Positions 33,524 to 42,325 of a stretch of 64,000 nucleotides of DNA are shown here, one piece after another. Position numbers and translations under genes: made by a program. This stretch comes from Kitasatospora cinereorecta (lineage in GTDB: Bacteria > Actinomycetota > Actinomycetes > Streptomycetales > Streptomycetaceae). The first letter of the stretch is position 1. Every line of letters starts with the position of its first letter. Under the pieces are notes generated by a model. The model was not told the origin of the DNA. It made no database searches and saw only the letters and a program-made list of their open reading frames with translations. The stretch spans positions 124,001 to 188,000 of the forward strand of contig NZ_JAMZDX010000009.1 of assembly GCF_024172095.1 (NCBI RefSeq). The letters are read 5' to 3'.

Positions 33524-36250
33524 ATGGACATGCGCTACGAGGCCTACTCCTACGCCGACCGGCTCTTCTACGACTCGCCCGTCCGCTGGGCGGCGCGGGA
33601 GGAGTTCCCGGCCGCCGGCGAGCCGGCGCCGCCCGGGTGGGTGCGCACGGTCCGTGAGGTGTGGGTGGGCTTCCAGCCCGGCGACGTCGTCCTGCCGGAA
33701 CAGGGCTGGAAGATCCACGTCTCGGCGACCCTGGAGAATGCGCCGCGGATTCTCGACACCGTCCGGACGTACTGTTTCGAGCACCGGATCGCGTTCAAGT
33801 TCCTGCGCAGCCCGGCGCTGGTCCAGACGCAGAACGCGAAGTACGCCTCGCGCGGTTCCAGCGGCAAGTTCCTGACGCTCTACCCGGTCGGCGAGGACGA
33901 GCTGACCCGATGTCTGAACGAGCTCGACACCGCCCTGGACGGCGCCCCGGGCCCGTACATCCTGAGCGACCTGCGCTGGCGCAAGGGGCCGCTGTACCTG
34001 CGGTACGGCGCCTTCGTCGAGCTGCTGTGCCGCGACGACGACGGCGAACTCGTCCTCGCCTTCCGGGAACCGGACGGCCGGCTGCGCCCCGACGTGCGCC
34101 GCGCGGTCTTCGAGGTGCCGGAGTGGGCGCCCGTGCCGGCCGTGCTCCGCCAGGCACTCGCCGACGCCGGGCAGGCCAGCGTCGACGCCTTCCCCTACAC
34201 GGTGGAGTCGGCGCTGCACTTCTCCAACGGCGGCGGCATCTACCTCGCCCGGCCGACCGGGGGCGGCGACCAGGTGGTGCTCAAGGAGGGCCGCCCGTAC
34301 GCCGGCCTGGACCAGCGGGGCGAGGACGCCGTTGAACGGCTCGGCCGCGAGTACGCGACCCTGCGCCGCCTGGAGGGCGTGGCCGAGGTGCCCGCGGCGC
34401 TCGGCCACCTCACCGCCTGGGAGCACCACTTCCTGGTGCAGGAGTACGTCGACGGCGAGCCGCTGCACCGCTGGTTCGGCCGGAACTACCCGCTGGTCCA
34501 CCCCGATCCGGACGAGGAGACGGTCGCCGACTACCGGGAGAAGGCCCTGGAGATCCTGGCCGGGGTGGAGCGCGGCCTGCGCGCCATCCACCGGCGGGGC
34601 ATCGTCTTCGGTGACCTCCACCCCCGCAACCTGATCGTCCGACCGGACGGACGGGTCACCTTCATCGACTTCGAACTCGCCTCACCCGTCGACGACTTCA
34701 AGCGTCCGGCACTCGGCGCCGCCGGCTTCGCGGCACCCGCCGGACTCACCGGTCCCGCCGTGGACGAGTACGCGCTGGACGCCCTGCGCCTGTGGATGTT
34801 CATGCCGCTGCTGCCCCTGACCGCGCTCAGCCCCGGCAAGGCCGACGCCCTCGCCCGCGCCGCCCGTGCGCGCTTCGCCCTGCCGCCCGGTATCCCGCCG
34901 GCGCCCGGTGCGCAGCCGGACGGGAACCCGGCGGAGCCGGAGGAGAACCCGGACGAGGCGCGCAGGCAGCGGCCGCACCGGATCAGGCCGCAGGGCGCGC
35001 GGCCACCCGGCGCGAGGCCCCGCACGTACAGGCCGGACGGCTCCGAGCCGACCGCCGACCTCGACGCCCTGCTCGACGGCGACCCGGCCCGGTGGCCCCG
35101 CCTGCGGGACGGACTCGCCGCCGCCATCACGGCGAGCGCCACCCCGGACCGCACCGACCGGCTCTTCCCCGGCGACCCGGGCCAGTTCACCCACGACGGA
35201 CTGGGCCTGTCCTACGGCGCGGCCGGCGTGCTCTGGGCCCTGCACAGCAGCGGCGCCGGCGTCGACCCGGAACACGTCCGATGGCTGGAGGAGGCCGTCA
35301 CCCGCGAACCGTGCCGACCAGGACTGTTCATCGGCGCCCACGGCGTCGCGTACGTCCTCGACATGCTCGGCCGCCGGCAGCCCGCACTCGACCTGCTGGA
35401 GCGGCTGCGCAAGGACGACCCCGACGCGCCCGGCCCCGACCTCTCCGGCGGCCTCGCCGGGATCGGCCTGACCCAGCTGCACTTCGCCGAGCGGACCGGC
35501 GACCGCGCCCTGCGCGACGCCGCGCTCGACACCGCCGAACGCGCTGTGGACAAGCTCGGCCTCACCCGGCCCGACGCCGCCACCGCACCCCCCGGCTCCC
35601 GCGCCGGACTCCTGCACGGTGCCACCGGCACCGCGCTGCTCCTGCTGCGGCTGCACCGGGCGACCGGCGACACCGCCCTGCTCGACCTGGCCGGCACCGC
35701 CCTGGAGCGTGACCTGTCCCGCTGCGTGACCGCCGAGGACGGCACCCTCCAGGTGGACGACGGCACCCGGGTCCTGCCGTACCTGGAGACCGGGAGCGCC
35801 GGGATCGCCGTCGCCCTCCACGCCTACCTGCGACACCGGCCGGACTCCCCGCTCGCCGATCGGCCGGCGCCGATCCGGGCCGCCGCGGAGCCCGAGTTCA
35901 TCGTCCAGTCCGGCCTGTTCAACGGACGCGCAGGACTGATCGCGCTGCTCGCCCTGGTGCAGGGCGACGGCCGGGAGCACGCCGAGGTGATCCGCCGCCA
36001 CATCCGGCGCCTCGCCTGGCACGTCATCCCGTACCGCGGCCTGCCCGCCTTCCCCGGCGAGCAACTGCTCCGCCTGTCCATGGACCTGGCCACCGGCACG
36101 GCCGGCGTGCTGGCCGCCCTCGCGGCGGTGCACGACGGAGCCCCCGCTCTGCCGTTCTGGCCGGACACCGTGCCGCCGCGGCCCGAGCCGCGCGCCGGCG
36201 ACACCCCGCCGGACGACGGCGATACCTCGCCACTCGACGGCGACCACTGA
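33524..36250 (+). CDS. Class III lanthipeptide synthetase LanKC (RamC/AmfT-like)
   Basis: A 908-residue enzyme with the three-part LanKC layout. Residues about 40-215 form the lyase-like part (IAFKFLRSPALVQTQNAKYA, RGSSGKFLTLYP). About 215-450 is a Ser/Thr-kinase fold with GIVFGDLHPRNLI near residue 360 and VTFIDFELA. A Pro/Arg/Glu-rich linker follows (about 460-510). About 530-890 is a LanC-like cyclase with Gly-rich helix ends (LSGGLAGIGLT, LHGATGTALL, GLFNGRAGLIALL) and no Zn-binding Cys/His set, as expected for class III. It phosphorylates and eliminates Ser/Thr of the precursor and forms (labionin/lanthionine) rings. GGAGG is five bases before ATG. The precursor gene follows. Confidence 0.93.
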   Translation: MDMRYEAYSYADRLFYDSPVRWAAREEFPAAGEPAPPGWVRTVREVWVGFQPGDVVLPEQGWKIHVSATLENAPRILDTVRTYCFEHRIAFKFLRSPALVQTQNAKYASRGSSGKFLTLYPVGEDELTRCLNELDTALDGAPGPYILSDLRWRKGPLYLRYGAFVELLCRDDDGELVLAFREPDGRLRPDVRRAVFEVPEWAPVPAVLRQALADAGQASVDAFPYTVESALHFSNGGGIYLARPTGGGDQVVLKEGRPYAGLDQRGEDAVERLGREYATLRRLEGVAEVPAALGHLTAWEHHFLVQEYVDGEPLHRWFGRNYPLVHPDPDEETVADYREKALEILAGVERGLRAIHRRGIVFGDLHPRNLIVRPDGRVTFIDFELASPVDDFKRPALGAAGFAAPAGLTGPAVDEYALDALRLWMFMPLLPLTALSPGKADALARAARARFALPPGIPPAPGAQPDGNPAEPEENPDEARRQRPHRIRPQGARPPGARPRTYRPDGSEPTADLDALLDGDPARWPRLRDGLAAAITASATPDRTDRLFPGDPGQFTHDGLGLSYGAAGVLWALHSSGAGVDPEHVRWLEEAVTREPCRPGLFIGAHGVAYVLDMLGRRQPALDLLERLRKDDPDAPGPDLSGGLAGIGLTQLHFAERTGDRALRDAALDTAERAVDKLGLTRPDAATAPPGSRAGLLHGATGTALLLLRLHRATGDTALLDLAGTALERDLSRCVTAEDGTLQVDDGTRVLPYLETGSAGIAVALHAYLRHRPDSPLADRPAPIRAAAEPEFIVQSGLFNGRAGLIALLALVQGDGREHAEVIRRHIRRLAWHVIPYRGLPAFPGEQLLRLSMDLATGTAGVLAALAAVHDGAPALPFWPDTVPPRPEPRAGDTPPDDGDTSPLDGDH

Positions 36251-36277
36251 CGACCGGTCCGAACGGCCGGTCCCACC

Positions 36278-36312
36278 CGCCGGCGCCGCGCGCACACCGC
36301 GCGCCGCCGGCG
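36278..36312. repeat. Hairpin between lanKC and precursor gene
   Basis: Arms 36278-36292 and 36298-36312 (CGCCGGCGCCGCGCG type) pair over 15 bp with one mismatch and a 5-nt loop, 28 bp after the lanKC stop. It could attenuate, terminate or protect the transcript so that precursor mRNA exceeds synthetase mRNA. Confidence 0.55.
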
Positions 36313-36395
36313 GCCACCCCCGCGGCCGGGAACCACCCGCCGCCCACGAGTTCCGGCGAACGCCGGGAAACCCACCGAAACCCCAAGGAGGGGCC

Positions 36396-36521
36396 ATGTC
36401 GATCCTGAGCCTGCAGGCGCTGGAGGCGTCCGAGGAGACCATCGAGTTCCGCTCGGTCCTCAGCTCCCTGAGCGCCGTCAACTGCACCAACAGCACCGTC
36501 AGCACCCTGCTCTGCCTCTGA
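36396..36521 (+). CDS. SapB-type class III lanthipeptide precursor
   Basis: A 41-residue peptide. The leader MSILSLQALEASEETIEFRS contains LSLQALE, matching the class III recognition motif (I/L-x-L-Q-x-L-E/D). The probable core, V21-L41, is VLSSLSAVNCTNSTVSTLLCL. It holds two S-x2-S-x3-C units: S23-S26-C30 and S33-S36-C40, separated by two residues and followed by one, the same spacing as the 21-residue SapB of Streptomyces coelicolor. Each unit should yield a lanthionine or labionin ring; the mature peptide would be hydrophobic and surface-active (inference). AAGGAGG is about six bases before ATG. A hairpin follows the stop. Confidence 0.93.
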   Translation: MSILSLQALEASEETIEFRSVLSSLSAVNCTNSTVSTLLCL

Positions 36522-36529
36522 GCAGCAGG

Positions 36530-36559
36530 GTCGACCGCCCGCCCTTCCCGGCGGTCGAC
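36530..36559 (+). terminator. Hairpin just after the precursor gene
   Basis: GTCGACCGCC (36530-36539) and GGCGGTCGAC (36550-36559) pair perfectly, 8 bp after the precursor stop. It would partly terminate or stabilise the short mRNA. Confidence 0.65.
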
Positions 36560-36610
36560 ACGCCCGCCGGCGCCCGGCCCGGAGTGATCCGGGCCGGCTG
36601 ACCGCGGCGG

Positions 36611-36646
36611 CACCGGGTCCCGGCCGGACGAGGCCGGGGCCCGGTG
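36611..36646 (+). repeat. Second hairpin between precursor and transporter genes
   Basis: Arms 36611-36625 and 36632-36646 (CACCGGGTCCCGGCC type) form a 15-bp stem with one wobble and a 6-nt loop. Together with the hairpin at 36530 it separates the precursor from the transporter genes. Confidence 0.6.
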
Positions 36647-36796
36647 GCCGTTCCGGCCGGCGCCGCGGGCGCGGAGCAGACCGGGGGTGGCGCGGCCACG
36701 AGGGGAGTCGCGCCCACCCCGGTCCGTCCGGCAGACCTCCCGACCGCTTCCCGACCGCTTGCCGTCCGTCCGCCCGGCCACCGCCCCGGAGGCGCC

Positions 36797-38566
36797 ATGC
36801 CCACCACCGCCGACTCCGCGCCGACCGCCCCCCGCGCGGGTGACCGGTCCGCGAGCGCCCCGGACACACCCGACGGCCCCCGCCGCCGCCCGCCCGCGGC
36901 CGGGGGCCGACTGCTGCCGGTGCTCGCCCACGGCCGCCGCTGGTCGGCCGTCCTGGCCGCCTCGGTCGCGGCGAGCACCGCCGCCACCCTGGCGCTGCCC
37001 GCCGTCCTGGGCCGCGCCGCCGACCGGGCCCTGGGGGGATCCGGCGTCCCGGCCGCCGTTCCCCTCGCGGTGGTCCTGCTGGTCCTGACAGCCGCCGAGG
37101 CCCTCAACCAGTACGCCGGACCACGGGCCTCCGCCGACGCCACCGCCCGGCTGCGCGAGGCGACGGTGTGCCGGACGACGGCGGGCGAGGCGCTCCCCGC
37201 CCGCCGACCGCCGGTCGGCGAGCTGGCCGCCCGCCTCACCGCCGCAGCCCCGCAGGCCGCCCTGGCCGCGCCCGCCCTGGTGTACTCCGCCGCCCAGCTG
37301 CTGATGGCCGCCGGAGCCGTCGGCGCCCTCGCGCTGCTCGCGCCGCTGCCGGCCCTCGCCTTCGCCGTCACCGCGCCGCTCGGGTACCTGGTCGTCCGCC
37401 GCCAGCTCCGCCGGACCGCCCGGCTCGGCGAGGGCTATCAGCGGGCACAGGCCGCCGTCGCCGCCGGCCTGCTGGACGCCGTCTCCGGCAGCCGCAGCAT
37501 CGCCGCCGCCGGCACCGCCGCGTGCGAGATCGAACGCGTCCTGCGGCCCGTCCCCGAACTCTCCCGCCAGGGCACCGGGATGTGGGACAGCCAGCGCCGC
37601 ATCGCCTGGGCCGCCGGCCTGCTGGCACCGGCCACCCAGCTCGCCGTCCTGGCCGCGTCCGGCATCGCCGTCGGGTACGGCTCGCTCAGCGTCGGCGGGA
37701 TGCTCGCCGCGCTCGGCTACGCCGGGATCGGCCTCGGCGGATTCGGCGCCGCACAGAGCCTGCTCGACGTCTCCCGCGCCAGGGCCGGAGCCGTCCTGCT
37801 CGCCGACGCACTCGACGCGCCGGAACGCCCGCGCGGCGACCGGCCGCTGCCCGACGGGCGCGGACGGCTGGAGCTGCGCGCGGTGACCGTCCGCGCCCTG
37901 GGGACGAGCGTGCTGGACGGTGTCGACCTGGACCTGGCCGCCGGTACGTGGACCGCCCTGGTCGGGGCCGACGACGCGGAGACCTCCGCGCTCGCCGCCG
38001 TCGCCGCTGGACTGCTGACCCCCGACCGGGGAACGGCCCTGCTCGACGGCGTCCCGCTCGCCGAGATCCGGCCCGACGACCTGCGCACCGCCGTCGCCTG
38101 CGCCTTCGCCGACCCCGTCCTGTACGGGCCCACCGTCGAGGAGGCGATCACGCTCGGCGCGCCGCCCGGTGCCCGGCAGCGCAGCCGGACCGCCGCCCGG
38201 GCGGCCCGGGCGGACGCGTTCGTCCGGCGGCTGCCCGACGGCTACCGCACCCCGCTCACGGCCGCCCCGCTCTCCGGCGGCGAACGCCAACGCCTCGGCC
38301 TGGCACGGGCGTTCGCCCGGGACAGCCGTCTGCTGGTGCTGGACGACGCCACCTCCAGCCTCGACTCCGCGACCGAGGCCGCCGTCCTGCGGGCGCTGCG
38401 CGCGCAGGACGGGCGCACCCGGCTGCTGGTGACCCGCCGGCCCGCCGCGGCCGCGCATGCCGACACCGTGGCCTGGCTGCATCGGGGCCGGATCCGCGCC
38501 GTCGGCCCGCACCGCGAGCTGTGGTCCGAGCCCGCGTACCGCGCCGTGTTCCGGGGCGCCGACTGA
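36797..38566 (+). CDS. Lanthipeptide ABC exporter half 1 with degenerate ATP site
   Basis: A 589-residue ABC half-transporter: a disordered start of about 40 residues, six Ala/Leu-rich membrane helices, then the nucleotide-binding domain. The Walker A place reads G390-A-D-D-A-E-T-S, with no Gly-Lys. The signature LSGGERQRLGLARAFA (from L492) and Walker B LLVLDDATSSLD are intact, though the catalytic Glu is Asp, and the H-loop His is R547 (VTRRPA). It should pair with the next gene product so that only one of two ATP sites hydrolyses. It is RamA/AmfB-like by position and probably exports the mature lanthipeptide. GGAGG precedes ATG 36797. Confidence 0.88.
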   Translation: MPTTADSAPTAPRAGDRSASAPDTPDGPRRRPPAAGGRLLPVLAHGRRWSAVLAASVAASTAATLALPAVLGRAADRALGGSGVPAAVPLAVVLLVLTAAEALNQYAGPRASADATARLREATVCRTTAGEALPARRPPVGELAARLTAAAPQAALAAPALVYSAAQLLMAAGAVGALALLAPLPALAFAVTAPLGYLVVRRQLRRTARLGEGYQRAQAAVAAGLLDAVSGSRSIAAAGTAACEIERVLRPVPELSRQGTGMWDSQRRIAWAAGLLAPATQLAVLAASGIAVGYGSLSVGGMLAALGYAGIGLGGFGAAQSLLDVSRARAGAVLLADALDAPERPRGDRPLPDGRGRLELRAVTVRALGTSVLDGVDLDLAAGTWTALVGADDAETSALAAVAAGLLTPDRGTALLDGVPLAEIRPDDLRTAVACAFADPVLYGPTVEEAITLGAPPGARQRSRTAARAARADAFVRRLPDGYRTPLTAAPLSGGERQRLGLARAFARDSRLLVLDDATSSLDSATEAAVLRALRAQDGRTRLLVTRRPAAAAHADTVAWLHRGRIRAVGPHRELWSEPAYRAVFRGAD

Positions 38567-38617
38567 TCCGCCCGCCGCGCATCCGCAGACACCCCCCGGC
38601 CCGGAAGGAAGCCGCCG

Positions 38618-40435
38618 ATGCCCCTCCCCACCGACCGCCGTACCCGGAACGCGGCCCGGAACGCGTCCCCGCCCGCGGACCTCCCCGACGGCCGGGCCGC
38701 CGCGCGGCTGCTGCGCACCGCACTGGGCGCCGACCGCGGCGCCCTGGCGCGGTTGCTGGCCTGGAACCTGGGGTCGGCGCTGCCCGCCCTGGTGTCGGGC
38801 AAGGCGCTGGCGCTCGCCGTCGACCGGGGCTTCCTCGGTCACCGCCCGGCCCAGGCCGCCGGCTGGCTCGCCGTGTTCGCCGTGGCCGCCGCCGTCGGCG
38901 CCTGGTCGACCCGGCAGACCTACCCGTGGCTGGCCCGGCTGGTGGAGCCGATGCGCGACCGGCTGCTGCGCGAGGTGGTGACCGGGCTGTTGCACCGCGC
39001 GGTGGCGGCCCGTGGCCGGTCCGACGGGTCGGCCGCCGTGGCCGTGGCGCAGCTGACCCGCCAGGTGGAGGCGGTGCGCGACACCACGGCCGGGCAGCTG
39101 CTGCTGGTCTCGCAGTTCACGCTGACGGTCGCGGCCGTGGTGGTGGGGACGGGTGCTCTCGCGCCCGCCGCGGCCGTCCTGGTGGCGGTGCCGCTGCTGC
39201 TGGCCCTGCTGCTGTTCGCGGCGCTGGCCCCGGCCACCGCGAGGCGCCAGCGGGAGGCGTTCGCGAGCGAGGAGGAGCTGGCCCGGCGGTTCGTCGAGGT
39301 GGTCCAGGGCCTGCGGGACCTGGTCGCGTGCGGTGCCGACCGGGACGCCGAGCGCGAGGTGCTCGCCGCGGTGGAGGCCAACGCGGCCGCCACCCGGGCG
39401 CTCGCCCGGGTGGCCGCGCTGCGGCGGCTGATCGTCGCGCTCGGTGCCCACCTGCCGCTGCTGCTGGTGGTCCTCGCCGCGCCGCTGCTGGTCCGGCGGG
39501 GGCTCAGTGCCGGCGCGGTGGTAGGCGTGCTCGCGTACCTGACCGGCACGCTGGAGCCGGCGCTGCGCCTGCTGGTCCAGGGGGTCGGGGCGTCCTGGCT
39601 GCGGCTGGCGGTGGCGGCCGAACGGCTCGCCGCCGCGGCGGCCCGCCCGGAGAGCGTAGGCCCCGCCGACCGGGCCGACTCCGGGACGGTGAAGGACGGT
39701 TCGGTCCAGTTGGCCGCCGTCGGCTACGCGTACGGTCCGGCCGCCGAGCCGGTCTTCGCCGACCTCGACCTCGCCCTCGCGGACGGTGAGCACCTGGCGG
39801 TGGTCGGCCCGTCCGGGATCGGCAAGTCCACCCTCGCCGACGTGCTCGCCGGCATCGTGCCGCCGGACCGCGGCCGGGTCCGGCTCGGCGGCGTCCCGCT
39901 CGCCCGGATCCCCGCGGCCGAGCTGGCCCGGGTCCGGGTGCTGCTGCCGCAGGACCCGTACGTCTTCGGCGGCCCGCTCGGCGACAACCTGCGCTGGCTG
40001 GCGCCCGAGGCCACCGAGGCGGAGGTGACCCGCGCGCTCGCCGCGCTCGGCGCCACCGCGCTGGTGGAACGCCTGGGCGGCCCGGCCGCCGAGATCGACC
40101 CGCGGGCGCTGTCGGCGGGCGAACGGCAGCTGATCGCCCTGGTCCGGGCCCACCTCTCGCCCGCCCGCCTGGTCGTCCTGGACGAGGCCACCCGCCACCT
40201 CGACGCGGCCGCGGAGCTCCGGGTGGAACGTGCCTTCCGGGCCCGCCCGGGCACGGTGGTGGCCATCACCCACCGGCCCGGACCCGCCCGCCGGGCCGAC
40301 CGGGTGCTCTACCTGGACGGTTCCCGGCCGGTGATCGGCACCCACCGGGCGTTGCTGGCCGGCGTGCCCGGCTACCGCGCGCTGATGGGGGAGGAGGCGT
40401 ACGGCGCGCTGCCGGCCGCGCGGGACGGGCGGTGA
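38618..40435 (+). CDS. Lanthipeptide ABC exporter half 2 with canonical ATP site
   Basis: A 605-residue ABC half-transporter. Membrane helices occupy about residues 35-330. Its domain has a full Walker A (G397-PSGIGKST405), Walker B LVVLDEATRHLD with catalytic Glu, and H552 in ITHRPG. The signature is LSAGERQL (from L498), slightly off consensus. Combined with the LSGGE of half 1, it completes the single working ATP site. It starts 51 bp after half 1 with GGAAGG upstream, so the two are co-transcribed. RamB/AmfA-like. It ends convergent to the SDR gene; no regulator gene follows. Confidence 0.9.
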   Translation: MPLPTDRRTRNAARNASPPADLPDGRAAARLLRTALGADRGALARLLAWNLGSALPALVSGKALALAVDRGFLGHRPAQAAGWLAVFAVAAAVGAWSTRQTYPWLARLVEPMRDRLLREVVTGLLHRAVAARGRSDGSAAVAVAQLTRQVEAVRDTTAGQLLLVSQFTLTVAAVVVGTGALAPAAAVLVAVPLLLALLLFAALAPATARRQREAFASEEELARRFVEVVQGLRDLVACGADRDAEREVLAAVEANAAATRALARVAALRRLIVALGAHLPLLLVVLAAPLLVRRGLSAGAVVGVLAYLTGTLEPALRLLVQGVGASWLRLAVAAERLAAAAARPESVGPADRADSGTVKDGSVQLAAVGYAYGPAAEPVFADLDLALADGEHLAVVGPSGIGKSTLADVLAGIVPPDRGRVRLGGVPLARIPAAELARVRVLLPQDPYVFGGPLGDNLRWLAPEATEAEVTRALAALGATALVERLGGPAAEIDPRALSAGERQLIALVRAHLSPARLVVLDEATRHLDAAAELRVERAFRARPGTVVAITHRPGPARRADRVLYLDGSRPVIGTHRALLAGVPGYRALMGEEAYGALPAARDGR

Positions 40436-40474
40436 CCCGCCGGTCCCGCGTGACACCCCCTCACCCGCCGGTGC

Positions 40475-41164
40475 TCAACAGCCCGGTCGGAGCATCACAT
40501 CGCTGACCATGCCGTCCCGCGGCAGGTCCAGCGCCCCCACCACCGTCGCGGCCACCGAGTCGGCGGTGAGGCAGGTGGACGGGTCGTACGGCAGCCCGAG
40601 GCGCTCGTGCAGCCGGACCTGCATCGGCGTGTCCACCTCGCCCGGATAGACCGCGGTGACCCGCACGCCGTACGGGTACTCCTCCGCGCGCAGCGACTCG
40701 GCCAGCGCCTTCAGCGCGAACTTCGAGGCCGCGTACGCGCCCAGGCCCGGCGGAGCGTGCAGCCCCGCACCGGAGTTGAGGAACACCACGTGCCCCCGCG
40801 CGGCGCGCAGCGCCGGCAGCACCAGGCGGGTCAGCTCGGCGGGCGCCAGCAGGTTGACCGCCAGCGTGCCGTACCAGCGGTCGGCCGCCAGGTCCGCCAC
40901 CGTGCCCGGCTCGATGACCCCGGCGACGTGCAGCAGCGAGTCGAGGTGGTCCGGTCCCTTCTGGTCCGCCAGGACCGAGGCCAGCGCGGCCGGCTCGGCC
41001 AGGTCGGCGACCAGCGTCCGACTGCCCGGGAACGTCCCGCGCAGCTGCTCGGCGCGGGCCGCGTCCCGGGCCAGCAGCCACAACTCCTCGCCGCGCTGCG
41101 CCAGGAGGGCGGCCACGGCCGCCCCGATACCCGAACCCGAACCTGTGATGAGATGAACGCCCAT
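40475..41164 (-). CDS. Short-chain dehydrogenase/reductase
   Basis: A 229-residue classical SDR. The cofactor motif is TGSGSGIG (residues 7-14), ARDAARAEQL suggests NADP(H), and the N-A-G-like triad is LHVAGV, LNSGAG (Ser) and YAASKFALKA (Tyr and Lys). It reduces or oxidises a carbonyl/alcohol of unknown identity. TACGAC lies 7 nt before ATG with no ribosome site, consistent with a leaderless mRNA. It is convergent with the lanthipeptide exporter gene and probably unrelated to it. Confidence 0.88.
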   Translation of the reverse strand: MGVHLITGSGSGIGAAVAALLAQRGEELWLLARDAARAEQLRGTFPGSRTLVADLAEPAALASVLADQKGPDHLDSLLHVAGVIEPGTVADLAADRWYGTLAVNLLAPAELTRLVLPALRAARGHVVFLNSGAGLHAPPGLGAYAASKFALKALAESLRAEEYPYGVRVTAVYPGEVDTPMQVRLHERLGLPYDPSTCLTADSVAATVVGALDLPRDGMVSDVMLRPGC

Positions 41165-41419
41165 GCCGCGCGTCGTACCCGCCGGCGATGGTCCGGAACG
41201 CCGAATTCACGCCCTCCTGGACCGGGCTCCGAGGCCGTGACCAGGAAGGATCCGGCGGCCGGTCGGGGGCGCCGGCCGTCACCGCCGGGCCCACCCGGCA
41301 CACCGGTCCCGCCGTCCGCACCGCGGTTCGAGCGCCCGTACGGCGGCCGCGTACGGGTTCGACCGGCGCGCCGGGGCCGCGGCGGCCGGATCCCGTCGCA
41401 GACCGGGCCGCGCCGGGCG

Positions 41420-41965
41420 TCAGCCGGGGTGGGACATCGAGTCGATGGCCACCGTGGCGGCGAGGACCACGGTGTGGTCGGTCCCGTCGGCGATGGCGAC
41501 CCCGTAGGTGTCGCGGACCCGGAACCACTTCTTCGAGACTTCGGCGATCTTGTAGCCGTCGCGTTCGATGGTGTACTCGTGGTCGACGACATTGCCCTCG
41601 ACGCTCAGGTCGTCGCCCTCCTCCTGGTGGATGGTCCACCGGTTGCGGAGCGGGGTGATCAGGGCCTTCTTGACCAGGGCGACCCGGTGGCCGTCCGCGT
41701 CGCCGATCTCCATCGAGTCCTTGATCCGCATCGGCCGGCTCTGGACCGTCGCCACCTTGTGACCCTGCGGATCCTGTAGCTGGAACGTCTGCCGGGCGCG
41801 CAGCACCTTGTTGTCGACGCGGTAGACGTGCTCCCCGGAGTCGTTGTCGATCCAGTAGTCGTCCCCGACGGCGATCATCTTCTGCTGCATGCGGTAACGG
41901 GTCACCCCGTCGCCGTGGTCGAACGCGCGGTTGGCCCTCCGGCGGTCCCGCCGATCGTCGAACAT
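41420..41965 (-). CDS. LURP-one-related (tubby-like) protein
   Basis: A 181-residue beta-rich protein: RYRMQQKMIAVGDDYWI, HVYRVDNKVLRARQTFQL, VALVKKALITPLRNRWTI, HEYTIERDGYKIAEVSKKWF and DTYGVAIADGTDHTVVLAA. This is the bacterial LOR/tubby-C-like fold (YxjI/DUF567 family). In other organisms such proteins act as phospholipid-binding scaffolds; the bacterial role is unknown. The first 20 residues are very basic. Start ATG 41965. The stop is followed by 255 bp without a recognised gene. Confidence 0.85.
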   Translation of the reverse strand: MFDDRRDRRRANRAFDHGDGVTRYRMQQKMIAVGDDYWIDNDSGEHVYRVDNKVLRARQTFQLQDPQGHKVATVQSRPMRIKDSMEIGDADGHRVALVKKALITPLRNRWTIHQEEGDDLSVEGNVVDHEYTIERDGYKIAEVSKKWFRVRDTYGVAIADGTDHTVVLAATVAIDSMSHPG

Positions 41966-42325
41966 CGTTCCACGTCCCTTCGGCTGCCACCGCGGTCCCC
42001 GGCGGCGCCCCCGGCCGCGGGCCGGCCGCCCGGCTCCGGGCCCGGCGCCGCCGCAACCGGGCGGACGGACTCTCGCACCGGGGACCCGCCGGCCCGCGCG
42101 CCGAGCGGCGGATGCCCCGGATGCCCCGGATTCCTTCAGTATGTGCTTCCCCCTGCGGCCGGGCACGGGGGAGCACCGCGGCTCCGCAGATTCACCGGCG
42201 CCGCTGATTGTCACAGGCGTGCGGGAGACTCTGCGGCGGAGGGCTTGCCGGACGGGCACGGCGGGAAGGAGCGCCCAGGGTCCCGGAGTGTCGCGGGGCG
42301 AACGGGGACGAGGAACGGGGGACGG
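41966..42325. other. 360-bp divergent intergenic stretch
   Basis: No gene recognised. A GCCCCGGAT direct repeat occurs at about 42111-42132 (GGATGCCCCGGATGCCCCGGATT). Promoters for the LURP-one-like gene and the large membrane protein should lie here. Confidence 0.35.

Noticed and set aside
34682..40456. A 1924-codon minus-strand open frame
   Set aside because: It lies opposite the LanKC, precursor and transporter genes, all of which have clear motifs and ribosome sites; composition is low-complexity Gly/Arg/Gln.
40436..41419. RamR/AmfR regulator downstream of the lanthipeptide exporter
   Set aside because: The next gene is an SDR with TGxxxGIG and YxxxK; no receiver or LuxR HTH motif is present on either strand.
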